The translations under genes and the position numbers were made by a program. A model generated the notes under the pieces. It had not been told where the DNA came from and made no database searches. It saw only the letters and a list, made by a program, of their open reading frames with translations. A stretch of 64,000 nucleotides of DNA from Seonamhaeicola algicola (GTDB lineage: Bacteria; Bacteroidota; Bacteroidia; Flavobacteriales; Flavobacteriaceae), in contig NZ_VOSC01000033.1 in the NCBI RefSeq assembly GCF_007997385.1, forward strand, positions 310,775 through 374,774, read 5' to 3'. Shown piece by piece: positions 54,385 through 63,933 of the stretch. The stretch's first letter is position 1. Each line of letters begins with the position of its first letter.

Positions 54385-55515
54385 TTAAACATCACAAATT
54401 TCCTTTAAAAGCCATAAATAATCGGCTCTGTTTTTTACAAAATCAATATTTGAAATATCAATAATTTTGGTATTAAAATCGGTTTGTGTTTTTAAAAATT
54501 CTAAATATCCTTCGTTTATTTTTTCTAAATAATTGTTTTCAATGCTTTGCTCATAACTTCTACCACGCTTTTTTATATTTTGCTGTAACCGCTCGGTATT
54601 TTGATATAAATACACATACAACTCTGGCTTTGCAATGTCTTTATACATTAAATAAAAAAGTTTTCGGTATAGTTTAAACTCATCATTTTGCAGTGTTATT
54701 TTTGAAAAAATCAATGATTTAAACACATCATAATCACTTACAATAAAATCTTTAAACAAATCTAACTGCGATAAATCGTCACTTATCTGCTGATATCTAT
54801 CAGCAAGAAAAGACATTTCTAACGGAAACGCATAACGCACCGCATCTTTATAAAACTTGGGTAAAAAAGGATTATCGGCAAACCGCTCTAAAATTAATTT
54901 AGCGTTAAAATCTTGCGCCATCATGGTAGCCAAACTTGTTTTACCTGCACCAATATTACCTTCAATAGCAATATAATTAAACTTTGAAAAATTATAGTCT
55001 TTCCTTGGGTTTTTTAGCCAAATTTGAATGGGTTCTAAAACCGATTCGTCTTCACAAACCTGTAGCAAATGGGCTATATCTTTATTAAAAATAGGATGTT
55101 TTACTTTTGATGCTATATCATGCAGTGGCTGCAATACAAATTTGCGTTTTTGCATTTCAGGATGCGGTACTTTTAGCGTTTTTGTATCAATAATTTGGTC
55201 TTCAGCTAAAATAACATCTAAATCTATCACACGGGCCTCATAACCTGAAGTTTTTGTACGTACGCGCCCCATAGTTGTTTCAATAGCTAATAATTTTTTC
55301 AGTACTTTACTTGGTGTAAAATAACTTTCAAGCACCAAACAGGCGTTAAAAAAATCATCACTTTCAAAACCAAATGCAGCCGATTTATATACTTTTGATA
55401 TAAGCTTAACATTACCAACCTGCGCATGTATTGTGTTTACTGCCGTTTGTAAATTTTCAAGTTTATTGCCTTTATTGCTTCCTAAAGCTATGTAAAATGT
55501 AGTGGGCTGCATCAT
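54385..55515 (-). CDS. folK: FolK-deoxynucleoside kinase fusion protein
   Basis: A 376-aa bifunctional protein. Residues 5-160 are 6-hydroxymethyl-dihydropterin pyrophosphokinase (FYIALGSNKGNKLENL, FFNACLVLES, ARVIDLDVIL with Mg-binding Asp98 and Asp100, VPHPEMQKRKFVLQPL), the step before dihydropteroate synthase in folate synthesis. Residues 178-376 are a deoxynucleoside kinase: Walker A GNIGAGKT (186-193), then LERFADNPFL, the ERLQQNIKKRGRSYE lid and a final ENNYLEKINEGYLEF, probably salvaging purine deoxynucleosides. The fusion is known in flavobacteria. The divergent neighbour is a queuosine-precursor transporter, and folate and queuosine precursors share GTP as source, although this link may be accidental. 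Confidence 0.93.
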   Translation of the reverse strand: MMQPTTFYIALGSNKGNKLENLQTAVNTIHAQVGNVKLISKVYKSAAFGFESDDFFNACLVLESYFTPSKVLKKLLAIETTMGRVRTKTSGYEARVIDLDVILAEDQIIDTKTLKVPHPEMQKRKFVLQPLHDIASKVKHPIFNKDIAHLLQVCEDESVLEPIQIWLKNPRKDYNFSKFNYIAIEGNIGAGKTSLATMMAQDFNAKLILERFADNPFLPKFYKDAVRYAFPLEMSFLADRYQQISDDLSQLDLFKDFIVSDYDVFKSLIFSKITLQNDEFKLYRKLFYLMYKDIAKPELYVYLYQNTERLQQNIKKRGRSYEQSIENNYLEKINEGYLEFLKTQTDFNTKIIDISNIDFVKNRADYLWLLKEICDV

Positions 55516-55552
55516 AGATTAGGCAAAATAAAAAAAAGTAAATGGTTTATTT

Positions 55553-55560
55553 TACATTTG
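55553..55560 (+). promoter_or_regulatory. -7 element of the queuosine-precursor transporter gene
   Basis: TACATTTG matches TAnnTTTG exactly, 20 bases before the start codon. The 64-base divergent region with folK has no visible preQ1 riboswitch. Confidence 0.5.
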
Positions 55561-55579
55561 CAAAAGGTATTTATTCACA

Positions 55580-56290
55580 ATGCACATGGAACTTAAAAAC
55601 AAACTAGCCGCCCAACGTATATATATGCTTTTGGGTGCGCTTTTTATCACTTCGTTAGTAGTATCAAATTTAATATTTCAAAAATTTTTTTATTGGTATC
55701 CAGTTGATGTTGAAATTTTTGGAAGCAAGCTTTTTGAAATTTCAGTAGGCATTTTACCATATCCAATAACCTTTTTAATAACTGATTTAATAAGCGAAAT
55801 TTATGGTAAAAAACGGGCCAACCAAGTGGTAGTTACAGGTATTTTTGCATCTTTTTTCTCGCTTTTAATAGTGTATGCTTCAAGTTTAGCACCTGCAACA
55901 CCGTGGTCTCCGGTAAGCAATGATATGTTTAACACCGTTTTTGGCAATACTATTTTAGCTGTATTTGCTAGTATGATGGCTTATTTATTTGCACAGTTTG
56001 TAGATATTCAAATTTATCATTTCTGGAAACAGCTCACCAAAGGAAAACACCTGTGGTTGCGCAATAACTTTTCTACATGGTTATCTCAATTTGTAGATAC
56101 ATTTACGGTTGTTGGTTTACTATGCATTTTTAATATTATTGCTTGGGATAAATTTTTAGGTCTTTTACTAAGCGGCTTTCTATTTAAGGTAATTGTTGCT
56201 GCTTTTGATACGCCTTTTATGTATTTAGGCGTGTATTTGTTTAGAAAACGTTTTAATTTGAAAGTAGACGAAGAGATTGATTTTATGTAG
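55580..56290 (+). CDS. yhhQ: Queuosine precursor transporter, YhhQ/VUT family
   Basis: A 236-aa inner-membrane protein with about six hydrophobic helices (YMLLGALFITSLVVSNLIF, IFASFFSLLIVYASSLA, TILAVFASMMAYLFAQFVD, TFTVVGLLCIFNIIAWDKF and others). Signature segments are FLITDLISEIYGKKRANQVV and WLRNNFSTWLSQFVDTF. The family imports queuine-pathway precursors such as preQ0/preQ1 for wobble-base modification of tRNA. A second ATG is two codons downstream. It has its own -7 element and is followed after 85 bases by an AsmA-like gene. Confidence 0.92.
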   Translation: MHMELKNKLAAQRIYMLLGALFITSLVVSNLIFQKFFYWYPVDVEIFGSKLFEISVGILPYPITFLITDLISEIYGKKRANQVVVTGIFASFFSLLIVYASSLAPATPWSPVSNDMFNTVFGNTILAVFASMMAYLFAQFVDIQIYHFWKQLTKGKHLWLRNNFSTWLSQFVDTFTVVGLLCIFNIIAWDKFLGLLLSGFLFKVIVAAFDTPFMYLGVYLFRKRFNLKVDEEIDFM

Positions 56291-56375
56291 AAAAAATTAA
56301 ATTTATATTAAACTTTCTTAAAAACTCAACCAAACTGAAACGTCTTCCGTATATTTAATAAAAAGATTTTTCTGT

Positions 56376-59018
56376 ATGAAAAAAGCCCTAAAAATTGCCG
56401 GCATAATTACACTTATAATCATAGCTTTACTAATTGCGTTGCCTTTTGCTTTTCAATCGCAAATTGCTGAAATAGTAAAACGCTACATTAACCAAAACCT
56501 AAATGCTAATGTAGAATTTAGCGATGTTAGCCTTAGCTTTATTAAAGATTTTCCGCAAGCACACGTATCTGTAAACGATTTGGTTATTACAAATTTTGAA
56601 CCTTTTAAAGACGAAACCCTAGCCACCGTTAAAAGTATTGCGTTTTCAATGCCTATTAATGAAGTGTTTAAAAAAGCAGCCGATGCACCAATTACTGTAA
56701 ATGCTTTTAATATTGACGAAGCGCTTTTAACACTAAAAACCGATAAGTTTGGTAATACCAATTATGATATTGTAAAAAAAACCGAAAATATTCCGGCGCA
56801 AGACGAAGAATCAGACAGTTTTTCATTCAGTATTGAAAACTATAGCATTAACAATAGTGCATTAACTTATATTGATGAAGCTTCAAATATGCACATGCAC
56901 TTATCTGAACTAAACCACAAAGGAAATGGTGTTTTTTCTGCTGAAACTTCTGAATTAAACACAACTAGCGAAGCTAACATTAGCTTTAAAATGGATAGCA
57001 CCAACTACTTAGAAAACAACACACTAAAACTTGATGCTATTATTGGCCTAGATTTAAAAAATAGTATTTACACCTTTAAAGACAACAAAGGGTTTATAAA
57101 TAAACTACCCTTAAAATTTAATGGCTCTGTACAACAAAAAGAAAACGGACAACTTATTAATATTACATTTGAAAACCCTGAATCTTCATTTAAAGATTTT
57201 TTAGGTGTAATGCCCAAAGCATACACGCAAAACCTAGACAATATTACAACCACTGGCGATTTTAAAATTAAAGGAAAAATACAAGGCTTAAGCTCAGAAG
57301 AAACCATACCCAATTTAGATATTAATATTACATCAAACAACGCCTCTTTTAAATACCCTAATTTACCCAAAAGCGTTGAGCAAATTGCCATTAACACAAG
57401 CATAAAAAACACAACAGGCAATATTGATGATACGTACATAAATATTGATAAATTAAACTTTAAAATTGATGAAGATGTTTTTAAAGCATCGGCAACCCTA
57501 AAAAACATTACTAAAAACATGTTTGTAAACGCCCATGTTGATGGTAAATTAAATTTAGGAAACATAACTAAGGTTTACCCTGTTGAGTTTAACAAAACAC
57601 TTAGCGGCATTTTAGAAGCTAAACTAAACACTGCTTTTGATATGAATGCCATTGAAACCAACGCTTATCAGCGCATTAAAAACAATGGCTCTGCAAGTAT
57701 AAAAGATTTTGTGTTTTCTTCTGAAGATATTGTAAATCCAATTCACATTTCAACAGCCAACATAACATTTAATCCTGGCACCGTTTTGTTAAATAATTTC
57801 AATGCTAAAACTGGCGAAAGCGATTTAAATGCAACAGGTAAAATTGAAAACTTATTAGGTTTTTTATTAAGCAACAACACGTTAAAAGGCAACTTCAATG
57901 TAAACGCCAACCTTTTTAAAGTAAGCGATTTTATGACTGAAGACACCACTGCTGAAACCAGTAATAAAACAACAAGTAATGAAGAATCATTAAAAATTCC
58001 TGCGTTTTTAGATTGTACCATAAATGCCAACGCTAAAACCGTAGTGTATGATAATTTAAATTTAAAAAATGTTACTGGCTCATTAGTTATTAAAGACCAA
58101 CAAGCCACTTTAAAAGATGTTACATCTAGCTTATTTGATGGTTCTATTGCGTTAATAGGCAATGTTTCAACAAAAGAAAAAACACCAACATTCGATTTAA
58201 ATTTAGGTATTGACGGGTTTGATATTGCGCAATCTTTCACCAACATGGAGCTACTTCAAAACCTAGCGCCTATTGCCAAATTATTACAAGGCAAATTAAA
58301 TTCTACCTTACATTTTAAAGGTAATTTAAACGAAGAATTTACACCAGATTTAGCCAGTATTTCAGGATCTGCCTTAGCCGAATTATTAAGTACAAAAGTA
58401 AATGCTAACAAAGGGCAATTATTTAATGCCTTAGAAAGCCATTTAAATTTTATTGATTTTGAAAAACTAAATTTAAAAGATATTAAAACAAAGTTAGAGT
58501 TTGCTAATGGTGGCGTAAGTGTAAAACCATTTAATTTAAAATATGAAGATATTTCTATAACCGTTTCTGGCGACCATAAATTTGACAAAACTTTAAACTA
58601 TAATGCCGTATTTAATATTCCTGCTAAATATTTAGGCAGTGAAGTAAACCAGTTAATAGGCAAAATAAACACTGATGATGTTAAAAACATAACCGTACCT
58701 GTTACAGCCAATATTGTTGGTAGCTACACGTCTCCAACGGTTAAAACCGATTTAAAATCGGCTGTTACCAACCTAACAAAACAATTAGTTGAAATTGAAA
58801 AGCAAAAATTATTAAACAAAGGAAAAGACAAAGTAACCGATTTAATAGGCGGACTTTTAGGCAACAAAACCAAAACAACTACCGATACCACTACTACTAC
58901 ACAAGCACAAAATAACAACACAAACGCCACAACTACACCTAAACCCACTATTGAAGAAAGCGTAAAAAATGTTTTAGGTGGTTTATTAAAAAAGAAGAAA
59001 AAAGATACCGTAAACTAA
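56376..59018 (+). CDS. AsmA-family envelope protein (large)
   Basis: An 880-aa protein anchored by one N-terminal helix (IITLIIIALLIALPFAFQS), followed by a long beta-rich periplasmic part typical of the AsmA/TamB-like group of bridge proteins that help lipid transport or outer-membrane assembly. Conserved landmarks are NANVEFSDVSLSFIKDFPQ, YSINNSALTYIDEAS and a C-terminal AsmA-like domain with ISGSALAELLSTKVN. The last 60 residues are Thr-, Gln- and Lys-rich and of low complexity. It is preceded by TATATTTA, a near-consensus -7 at 56350-56357. Confidence 0.86.
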   Translation: MKKALKIAGIITLIIIALLIALPFAFQSQIAEIVKRYINQNLNANVEFSDVSLSFIKDFPQAHVSVNDLVITNFEPFKDETLATVKSIAFSMPINEVFKKAADAPITVNAFNIDEALLTLKTDKFGNTNYDIVKKTENIPAQDEESDSFSFSIENYSINNSALTYIDEASNMHMHLSELNHKGNGVFSAETSELNTTSEANISFKMDSTNYLENNTLKLDAIIGLDLKNSIYTFKDNKGFINKLPLKFNGSVQQKENGQLINITFENPESSFKDFLGVMPKAYTQNLDNITTTGDFKIKGKIQGLSSEETIPNLDINITSNNASFKYPNLPKSVEQIAINTSIKNTTGNIDDTYINIDKLNFKIDEDVFKASATLKNITKNMFVNAHVDGKLNLGNITKVYPVEFNKTLSGILEAKLNTAFDMNAIETNAYQRIKNNGSASIKDFVFSSEDIVNPIHISTANITFNPGTVLLNNFNAKTGESDLNATGKIENLLGFLLSNNTLKGNFNVNANLFKVSDFMTEDTTAETSNKTTSNEESLKIPAFLDCTINANAKTVVYDNLNLKNVTGSLVIKDQQATLKDVTSSLFDGSIALIGNVSTKEKTPTFDLNLGIDGFDIAQSFTNMELLQNLAPIAKLLQGKLNSTLHFKGNLNEEFTPDLASISGSALAELLSTKVNANKGQLFNALESHLNFIDFEKLNLKDIKTKLEFANGGVSVKPFNLKYEDISITVSGDHKFDKTLNYNAVFNIPAKYLGSEVNQLIGKINTDDVKNITVPVTANIVGSYTSPTVKTDLKSAVTNLTKQLVEIEKQKLLNKGKDKVTDLIGGLLGNKTKTTTDTTTTTQAQNNNTNATTTPKPTIEESVKNVLGGLLKKKKKDTVN

Positions 59019-59119
59019 AAGTATATTAAATATTATTAGGTTATTACATTAAAAAGTTTACATTGTACCCTGCGCAAAAGGAAAAACCTATACTGCGGTA
59101 ACAACTCAAAAACATATTA

Positions 59120-59314
59120 ATGTTAAAAATTATTATTAAAGAAGGTGAAAACATAGAGCGTGCCTTAAAACGCTACAAAAGAAAACACCGTAATGTAAAA
59201 GTAATGCAGAATTTAAGAGACGGTCAATTTTACACAAAACCATCAGTAAAAAGACGTCGTGAAATACAAAAAGCCTCTTATATTCAAAACTTAAGAGACC
59301 AAGAAGAAGTTTAA
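59120..59314 (+). CDS. rpsU: Small ribosomal subunit protein bS21
   Basis: A 64-aa basic protein with the bS21 pattern: IIKEGENIERALKRYKRK near the N-terminus and KPSVKRRREIQKASYI in the second half. In Bacteroidota bS21 is tied to the near absence of Shine-Dalgarno use by sequestering the anti-SD of 16S rRNA. It is a single gene with a 101-base leader and a strong hairpin terminator 21 bases after its stop codon. Confidence 0.96.
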   Translation: MLKIIIKEGENIERALKRYKRKHRNVKVMQNLRDGQFYTKPSVKRRREIQKASYIQNLRDQEEV

Positions 59315-59334
59315 AATGCTTCGTGAAAACAATT

Positions 59335-59366
59335 AAAAGTTCGTGATTAAAACACGAACTTTTTTT
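59335..59366. terminator. Rho-independent terminator after rpsU
   Basis: AAAAGTTCGTG and CACGAACTTTT pair around a 7-base loop followed by a T tract on the plus strand; the A tract on the other side makes it useful for the convergent DUF2797 gene as well. Confidence 0.85.
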
Positions 59367-60156
59367 ATACGCTAATTTTAACCACTAAACCTTCATTGGC
59401 CCTAACATTAAAAACAGTTTCGTCTTCAAAAATTAAATACTGTCCTTTTATTCCAACAAGTTTACCTGTATAAGTTTGTGCCTTTATAATATTTAAACTT
59501 TTAGGCTTCTCCGGATATTTAAACACAGGAAACTCTAAGTTAGTTTCTGTATTAGATTGAATGAAATAGTCTTTAGCTTCATCAGGTATTAAATCTTTTA
59601 ACCTTTCACGCCATTCAACTAAATTTTCATCTTCAATATCATTTTTAAGCATTTTTCGCCAATTGGTCTTATCCGCAACATGCTCTTTTAACGCCACCTC
59701 GGTAATTCCTGCTAAATAGCGGTTTGGCACTTCAACAATTTCAATAGCTTCGTGTGCACCTTGATCAATCCAACGTGTTGGCACTTGATTTTTTCTGGTT
59801 ACACCTACTTTTACATTGCTTGAATTAGCTAAATATACAATGTGTGGTTGTAGCTGTGCCTTTTTTTCATAGGCTAAATCACGGTCTTCAATACCCAAAT
59901 GTGCTTTACTTAACTCTGGCCTCATAATCCAATCGGCTGCTTGTGGTACTTCAAAAAAGCATTGTTTATCAAAACCTTGGCGGTAAATAGGCTTATCTAA
60001 TCCGCAGTTTAAACATTGATACTTAACAAACTGCATTGTAATTGTTTTGTTAAGCAATTGGTTTATATTGATAAAATCGTTTTCAAAAACTAAATAGTAT
60101 TGAATTGGATTTGAAAACTCCGTTGCCATTTTTGTTAAAACACCTTGGTAGAACAT
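59365..60156 (-). CDS. DUF2797 zinc-ribbon-like protein of unknown function
   Basis: A 263-aa DUF2797 protein. A zinc-binding-like cluster, CLNCG with Cys48 and Cys51 and a third Cys66 in GFDKQCFFEVP, is in the N-terminal part. The middle matches the family hallmark with HIVYLANSSNVKVGVTRKNQVPTRWIDQGA, shortened here to VKVGVTRKNQVPTRW, resembling a GIY-YIG-like fold. Met10 is an alternative start. It is divergent from the GH3-type gene with only 42 AT-rich bases between them. Function unknown. Confidence 0.85.
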   Translation of the reverse strand: MFYQGVLTKMATEFSNPIQYYLVFENDFININQLLNKTITMQFVKYQCLNCGLDKPIYRQGFDKQCFFEVPQAADWIMRPELSKAHLGIEDRDLAYEKKAQLQPHIVYLANSSNVKVGVTRKNQVPTRWIDQGAHEAIEIVEVPNRYLAGITEVALKEHVADKTNWRKMLKNDIEDENLVEWRERLKDLIPDEAKDYFIQSNTETNLEFPVFKYPEKPKSLNIIKAQTYTGKLVGIKGQYLIFEDETVFNVRANEGLVVKISV

Positions 60157-60198
60157 GAAAAAAAATATTATTTTTAAAAAAATAAAGATAGAATAAAT

Positions 60199-61713
60199 AT
60201 GCCAATTCCTTTAGTTAATTCTATTGCTTCATGGTTTCTTAAGAAACGTTTTCATCAAATTGAATTGTTCTTAAAATACCCTAATGAAGTACAAAACGAG
60301 TTACTTTTAAACCTTTTAGATATTGCAAAAGACACCGAAATTGGCAAACAATATGATTTTGCTTCTATTAACAACTATCAAACTTTTGCAGAACGTATTC
60401 CTATAAAAAATTATGACGGATGGCAAGATGTTATTGAACGCTCTAGACGCGGCGAAAATAATTTATTTTGGCCAACACCTATAAAATGGTTTGCAAAATC
60501 TAGCGGTACCACCAGAGCTAAAAGTAAATTTATTCCTGTTAGTACAGAGTCTTTAGAAGATTGCCATTACGCTGCCAGTAAAGATTTGCTGTGTATGTAT
60601 TTAAACAATAATGAAAACTCTCAACTATTTACAGGCAAAAGCTTACGCCTTGGCGGCAGCAAAGAATTATACAAAGAAAACGGTACTGCTTTTGGTGATT
60701 TATCGGCTATTTTAATTGATAATATGCCTTTTTGGGCAGAATTTAGCAGCACACCAAGCAATAAAGTTTCATTAATGAGCAATTGGGAACACAAAATGCA
60801 AGCCATTGTTAATGAAACTATTAATGAAAATGTTACAAGTTTAGCGGGTGTACCATCATGGATGCTAGTATTACTTAACAATGTTTTAGAAACTACGGGT
60901 AAAAACAGCTTGTTTGACGTATGGCCAAATTTAGAAGTTTATTTTCATGGCGGCGTAAGCTTTACTCCATACAAAGACCAGTACAAAAAAATTCTGCCAA
61001 AAAAAGATTTTAGGTATTATGAAATATATAATGCTTCGGAAGGTTTTTTTGCTATACAAGACCAAAACAACTCTAGCGAATTACTACTTATGTTAGATTA
61101 TGGTATTTTTTATGAGTTTGTACCTATGGATATTTATGCTACTTCAGAAGAAAAAGCCATACCACTTAGCCAAGTAGAACTAAATAAAAACTACGCAGTA
61201 ATTATAACAACTAACGCTGGTTTATGGCGTTATAAAATTGGTGATACTGTAAGGTTTACATCATTAAACCCTTATCGAATAAAAATATCGGGGCGTACCA
61301 AACATCATATTAATGTTTTTGGCGAAGAACTTATTATTGAAAACGCTGAACAAGCTCTAAAAAAAGTTTGCAAACGCACAAAAGCTGAAATAGTTGATTT
61401 TACAGCTGCTCCTATTTTTATGGAAGGTAAAGAAAAAGGCGCCCATGAATGGCTTATTGAATTTAAAACACCACCTAACGACTTTGATTATTTTAGTGAA
61501 CTTTTTGATAATGCATTAAAAGCATTAAACTCTGATTACGAAGCTAAACGCTACAATAATATTACACTTAATAAACCCAAAATTAATATTGCACGACAGC
61601 AACTTTTTCATGATTGGCTTAAAGTGAATAATAAATTAGGCGGACAACATAAAATACCAAGGCTTTCAAATACCCGAGATTATTTAGATGAGCTTTTAAA
61701 ATTGAATGTTTAA
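60199..61713 (+). CDS. GH3-type acyl-adenylating enzyme (auxin-responsive GH3 superfamily)
   Basis: A 504-aa protein of the GH3 superfamily, relatives of acyl-CoA synthetases that adenylate a carboxylic acid and join it to an amino acid or other acceptor. Motifs: KSSGTTRAKSKFIPV for ATP, YNASEGFFAIQD around the substrate, and GLWRYKIGDTVRFTSL, then KISGRTKHHINVFGEELI. The name refers to plant auxin conjugating enzymes; bacterial substrates are unknown. The gene is single, divergent from DUF2797, and is followed by about 190 bases that contain an imperfect inverted repeat and then the shared terminator with clpX. Confidence 0.9.
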   Translation: MPIPLVNSIASWFLKKRFHQIELFLKYPNEVQNELLLNLLDIAKDTEIGKQYDFASINNYQTFAERIPIKNYDGWQDVIERSRRGENNLFWPTPIKWFAKSSGTTRAKSKFIPVSTESLEDCHYAASKDLLCMYLNNNENSQLFTGKSLRLGGSKELYKENGTAFGDLSAILIDNMPFWAEFSSTPSNKVSLMSNWEHKMQAIVNETINENVTSLAGVPSWMLVLLNNVLETTGKNSLFDVWPNLEVYFHGGVSFTPYKDQYKKILPKKDFRYYEIYNASEGFFAIQDQNNSSELLLMLDYGIFYEFVPMDIYATSEEKAIPLSQVELNKNYAVIITTNAGLWRYKIGDTVRFTSLNPYRIKISGRTKHHINVFGEELIIENAEQALKKVCKRTKAEIVDFTAAPIFMEGKEKGAHEWLIEFKTPPNDFDYFSELFDNALKALNSDYEAKRYNNITLNKPKINIARQQLFHDWLKVNNKLGGQHKIPRLSNTRDYLDELLKLNV

Positions 61714-61745
61714 AAATTTTAATCGTTAAAACACCAATTAAAATA

Positions 61746-61804
61746 CTACCTTTTAAGTTTTTAAACGAGTATTTGGTCTAATCATCTAAAACACTTAAAA
61801 GTAG
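61746..61804. repeat. Imperfect inverted repeat downstream of the GH3-type gene
   Basis: CTACCTTTTAAGTTT (from 61746) and the reverse complement of AACACTTAAAAGTAG (ending 61804) match in about 13-14 of 15 positions with one indel, around a loop of about 28 bases. It lies in a 191-base gene-free stretch before the terminator. It could form a hairpin in the 3' end of the transcript; no function is apparent. Confidence 0.35.
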
Positions 61805-61904
61805 CTTTGCTCACAAAGATTTTAAACATACATTTACAATAAATAAGCAAAAAACTAGGAACTAATTCCATAATGTTTATTATTAATTAAAACATCCATA
61901 TAAC

Positions 61905-61936
61905 AAAAAAACCACGCAAATTGCGTGGTTTTTTTT
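61905..61936. terminator. Bidirectional rho-independent terminator between GH3-type gene and clpX
   Basis: AAAAAAACCACGC and GCGTGGTTTTTTT form a stem around AAATT, with A and T tracts on both sides, ending both convergent transcripts. Confidence 0.9.
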
Positions 61937-61951
61937 CGTTTAAAACTACTT

Positions 61952-63184
61952 TTAAGAAACAGCCTTAAGCTTTTTTAATGTAGTTTTTGTTAGTTTATCT
62001 TCCGCATAAGCTTTTGTTACGTTTAGTTTCTTTTCATCAGAACTTGGTAACTCAAACATAGCATCGGTTAATATTTCTTCACAAAGTGAACGTAAACCTC
62101 TGGCTCCTAATTTATATTCTATAGCTTTATTTACAATAAATTCTAGAGCACCATCAGTAATAGAAAAATCTATTTCATCCATTTCAAACAGTTTTTTGTA
62201 CTGTTTTATAATGGCATTTTTAGGCTCTGTTAAAATAGCTCTAAGTGTTTTAGCATCTAAAGGATCCATGTGTGTAAGCACAGGTAAACGCCCAATTATT
62301 TCGGGTATTAAACCAAAGTCTTTTAAATCTTTTGGAATAATGTATTGTAACAGGTTATTATTATCAATAACATCATCAGATTTTGATGCGCTATAACCAA
62401 CGGCTTGCATGTTTAATCGTTTTGTAATAACACGCTCAATACCATCAAAAGCACCACCCGCAATAAATAAAATATTTTCAGTGTTAACTTCAATAAACTT
62501 TTGATCGGGGTGTTTACGTCCTCCTTTTGGTGGCACGTTAACTACTGTTCCTTCTAAAAGTTTCAATAAAGCTTGCTGAACACCTTCACCTGAAACATCG
62601 CGCGTAATAGATGGATTATCACTTTTACGAGCAATTTTGTCTATTTCATCAATAAACACAATACCTTTTTGTGCTTTTTCTAAGTTATAATCTGCTGCTT
62701 GTAATAAACGTGTTAATATACTTTCAACATCTTCACCTACATAACCAGCTTCTGTTAAAACAGTAGCATCAACAATAGCTAACGGCACATTTAACATTCT
62801 TGCAATGGTTTTAGCCATTAATGTTTTACCTGTACCGGTTTGCCCAACCATAATGATATTACTTTTTTGAATATCAATATCGTCTTGAGTTGGCGTTTGT
62901 AATAAACGTTTATAGTGATTGTAAACTGCAACAGCCATTACTTTTTTAGTAGTGTCTTGCCCAATTATGTACTCATCTAAAAACGATTTTATTTGTTGAG
63001 GCTTGCGTAGTTTTAATTCTGCTGATAAATCATTACTTTCATTTTGTTTAGATTCTTCTAACACAATACCATGTGCTTGCTCAATACATCTATCACAAAT
63101 GTGAGCATCTAAACCAGCTATTAATAAGTTGGTTTCTGATTTTTTTCTACCACAAAATGAACATTCTAACTCTTCTTTTGCCAT
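61952..63184 (-). CDS. clpX: ATP-dependent Clp protease ATP-binding subunit ClpX
   Basis: A 410-aa AAA+ unfoldase. The N-terminal zinc-binding domain has CSFC and CDRC (Cys8, Cys11, Cys30, Cys33). Walker A is VGQTGTGKT, the pore loop is GYVGED, Walker B is VFIDEIDKI, and the sensor regions ([17 protein letters not shown] and the C-terminal YKLGARGLR) are complete. The IGF-like loop that docks to ClpP is [12 protein letters not shown]-adjacent. It unfolds tagged proteins for ClpP. It lies 74 bases downstream of clpP on the same strand. Confidence 0.98.
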   Translation of the reverse strand: MAKEELECSFCGRKKSETNLLIAGLDAHICDRCIEQAHGIVLEESKQNESNDLSAELKLRKPQQIKSFLDEYIIGQDTTKKVMAVAVYNHYKRLLQTPTQDDIDIQKSNIIMVGQTGTGKTLMAKTIARMLNVPLAIVDATVLTEAGYVGEDVESILTRLLQAADYNLEKAQKGIVFIDEIDKIARKSDNPSITRDVSGEGVQQALLKLLEGTVVNVPPKGGRKHPDQKFIEVNTENILFIAGGAFDGIERVITKRLNMQAVGYSASKSDDVIDNNNLLQYIIPKDLKDFGLIPEIIGRLPVLTHMDPLDAKTLRAILTEPKNAIIKQYKKLFEMDEIDFSITDGALEFIVNKAIEYKLGARGLRSLCEEILTDAMFELPSSDEKKLNVTKAYAEDKLTKTTLKKLKAVS

Positions 63185-63258
63185 TAATCAATCTTGGTTT
63201 TGATAAAATTAATTGTAAACATTTAATTTACAATAAATTAAAGTTACAAATTTTTATT

Positions 63259-63933
63259 TTAATCTCTTGTTAAAATTTCGTCAATCATACCGTATTCTTT
63301 AGCTTTATCGGCTTTCATCCAGTAATCTCTATCACTATCTTGGTATATTTTGTCGTAATCTTGCCCTGAATGCTTACTAATAATTTTGTAAAGCTCTTCT
63401 TTTAATATTAAAATTTCTCTGGCTGTAATTTCAATATCGCTTGCTTGCCCTTGTGCGCCGCCAAGTGGTTGGTGAATCATAACTCTAGAGTGTGGTAGGC
63501 CACTACGCTTACCTTTTTCACCGGCACATAATAATACTGCCCCCATTGAAGCTGCCATACCTGTACAAATGGTAGCAACATCAGGCTTTATAAATTGCAT
63601 GGTATCATAAATACCTAAACCTGCATAAACACTACCTCCTGGAGAGTTTATGTATATTTGAATATCTTTATTAGGGTCTGTACTTTCTAAAAATAATAAT
63701 TGTGCTTGTATGATGTTTGCTACTTGATCATTAATGGCGGTACCCATAAAGATGATTCTGTCCATCATTAAACGCGAAAACACATCAAAAATAGCGATGT
63801 TCATTTGGCGTTCTTCAATTATATTAGGTGTTAAGTTTGTTGGGTACATGCTACTCATAATTTTATTGTAGTATGTACTGCTAATACCTTGGTCTTTTAT
63901 TGCGAATTTTTCAAATTCTTTTGCGTAATCCAT
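63259..63933 (-). CDS. clpP: ATP-dependent Clp protease proteolytic subunit ClpP
   Basis: A 224-aa serine protease of normal length. The catalytic triad is Ser129 (GMAASMG), His154 (RVMIHQP) and Asp203 (DSDRDYW), with the same spacing as in E. coli ClpP. The oxyanion and handle regions ([25 protein letters not shown]) are complete. The N-terminal 30 residues (up to [11 protein letters not shown]) contain the propeptide that is usually removed. It is the first gene of the clpP-clpX pair; a trigger factor gene would be expected upstream, outside the window. The upstream 60 bases are AT-rich with no exact TAnnTTTG. Confidence 0.98.
   Translation of the reverse strand: MDYAKEFEKFAIKDQGISSTYYNKIMSSMYPTNLTPNIIEERQMNIAIFDVFSRLMMDRIIFMGTAINDQVANIIQAQLLFLESTDPNKDIQIYINSPGGSVYAGLGIYDTMQFIKPDVATICTGMAASMGAVLLCAGEKGKRSGLPHSRVMIHQPLGGAQGQASDIEITAREILILKEELYKIISKHSGQDYDKIYQDSDRDYWMKADKAKEYGMIDEILTRD

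Noticed and set aside
57068-58588. Minus-strand frames of 110-167 aa inside the AsmA-like gene
   Set aside because: Antisense shadows caused by low-complexity AT-rich codons; hydrophobic Val/Leu-rich translations are typical of such artefacts.
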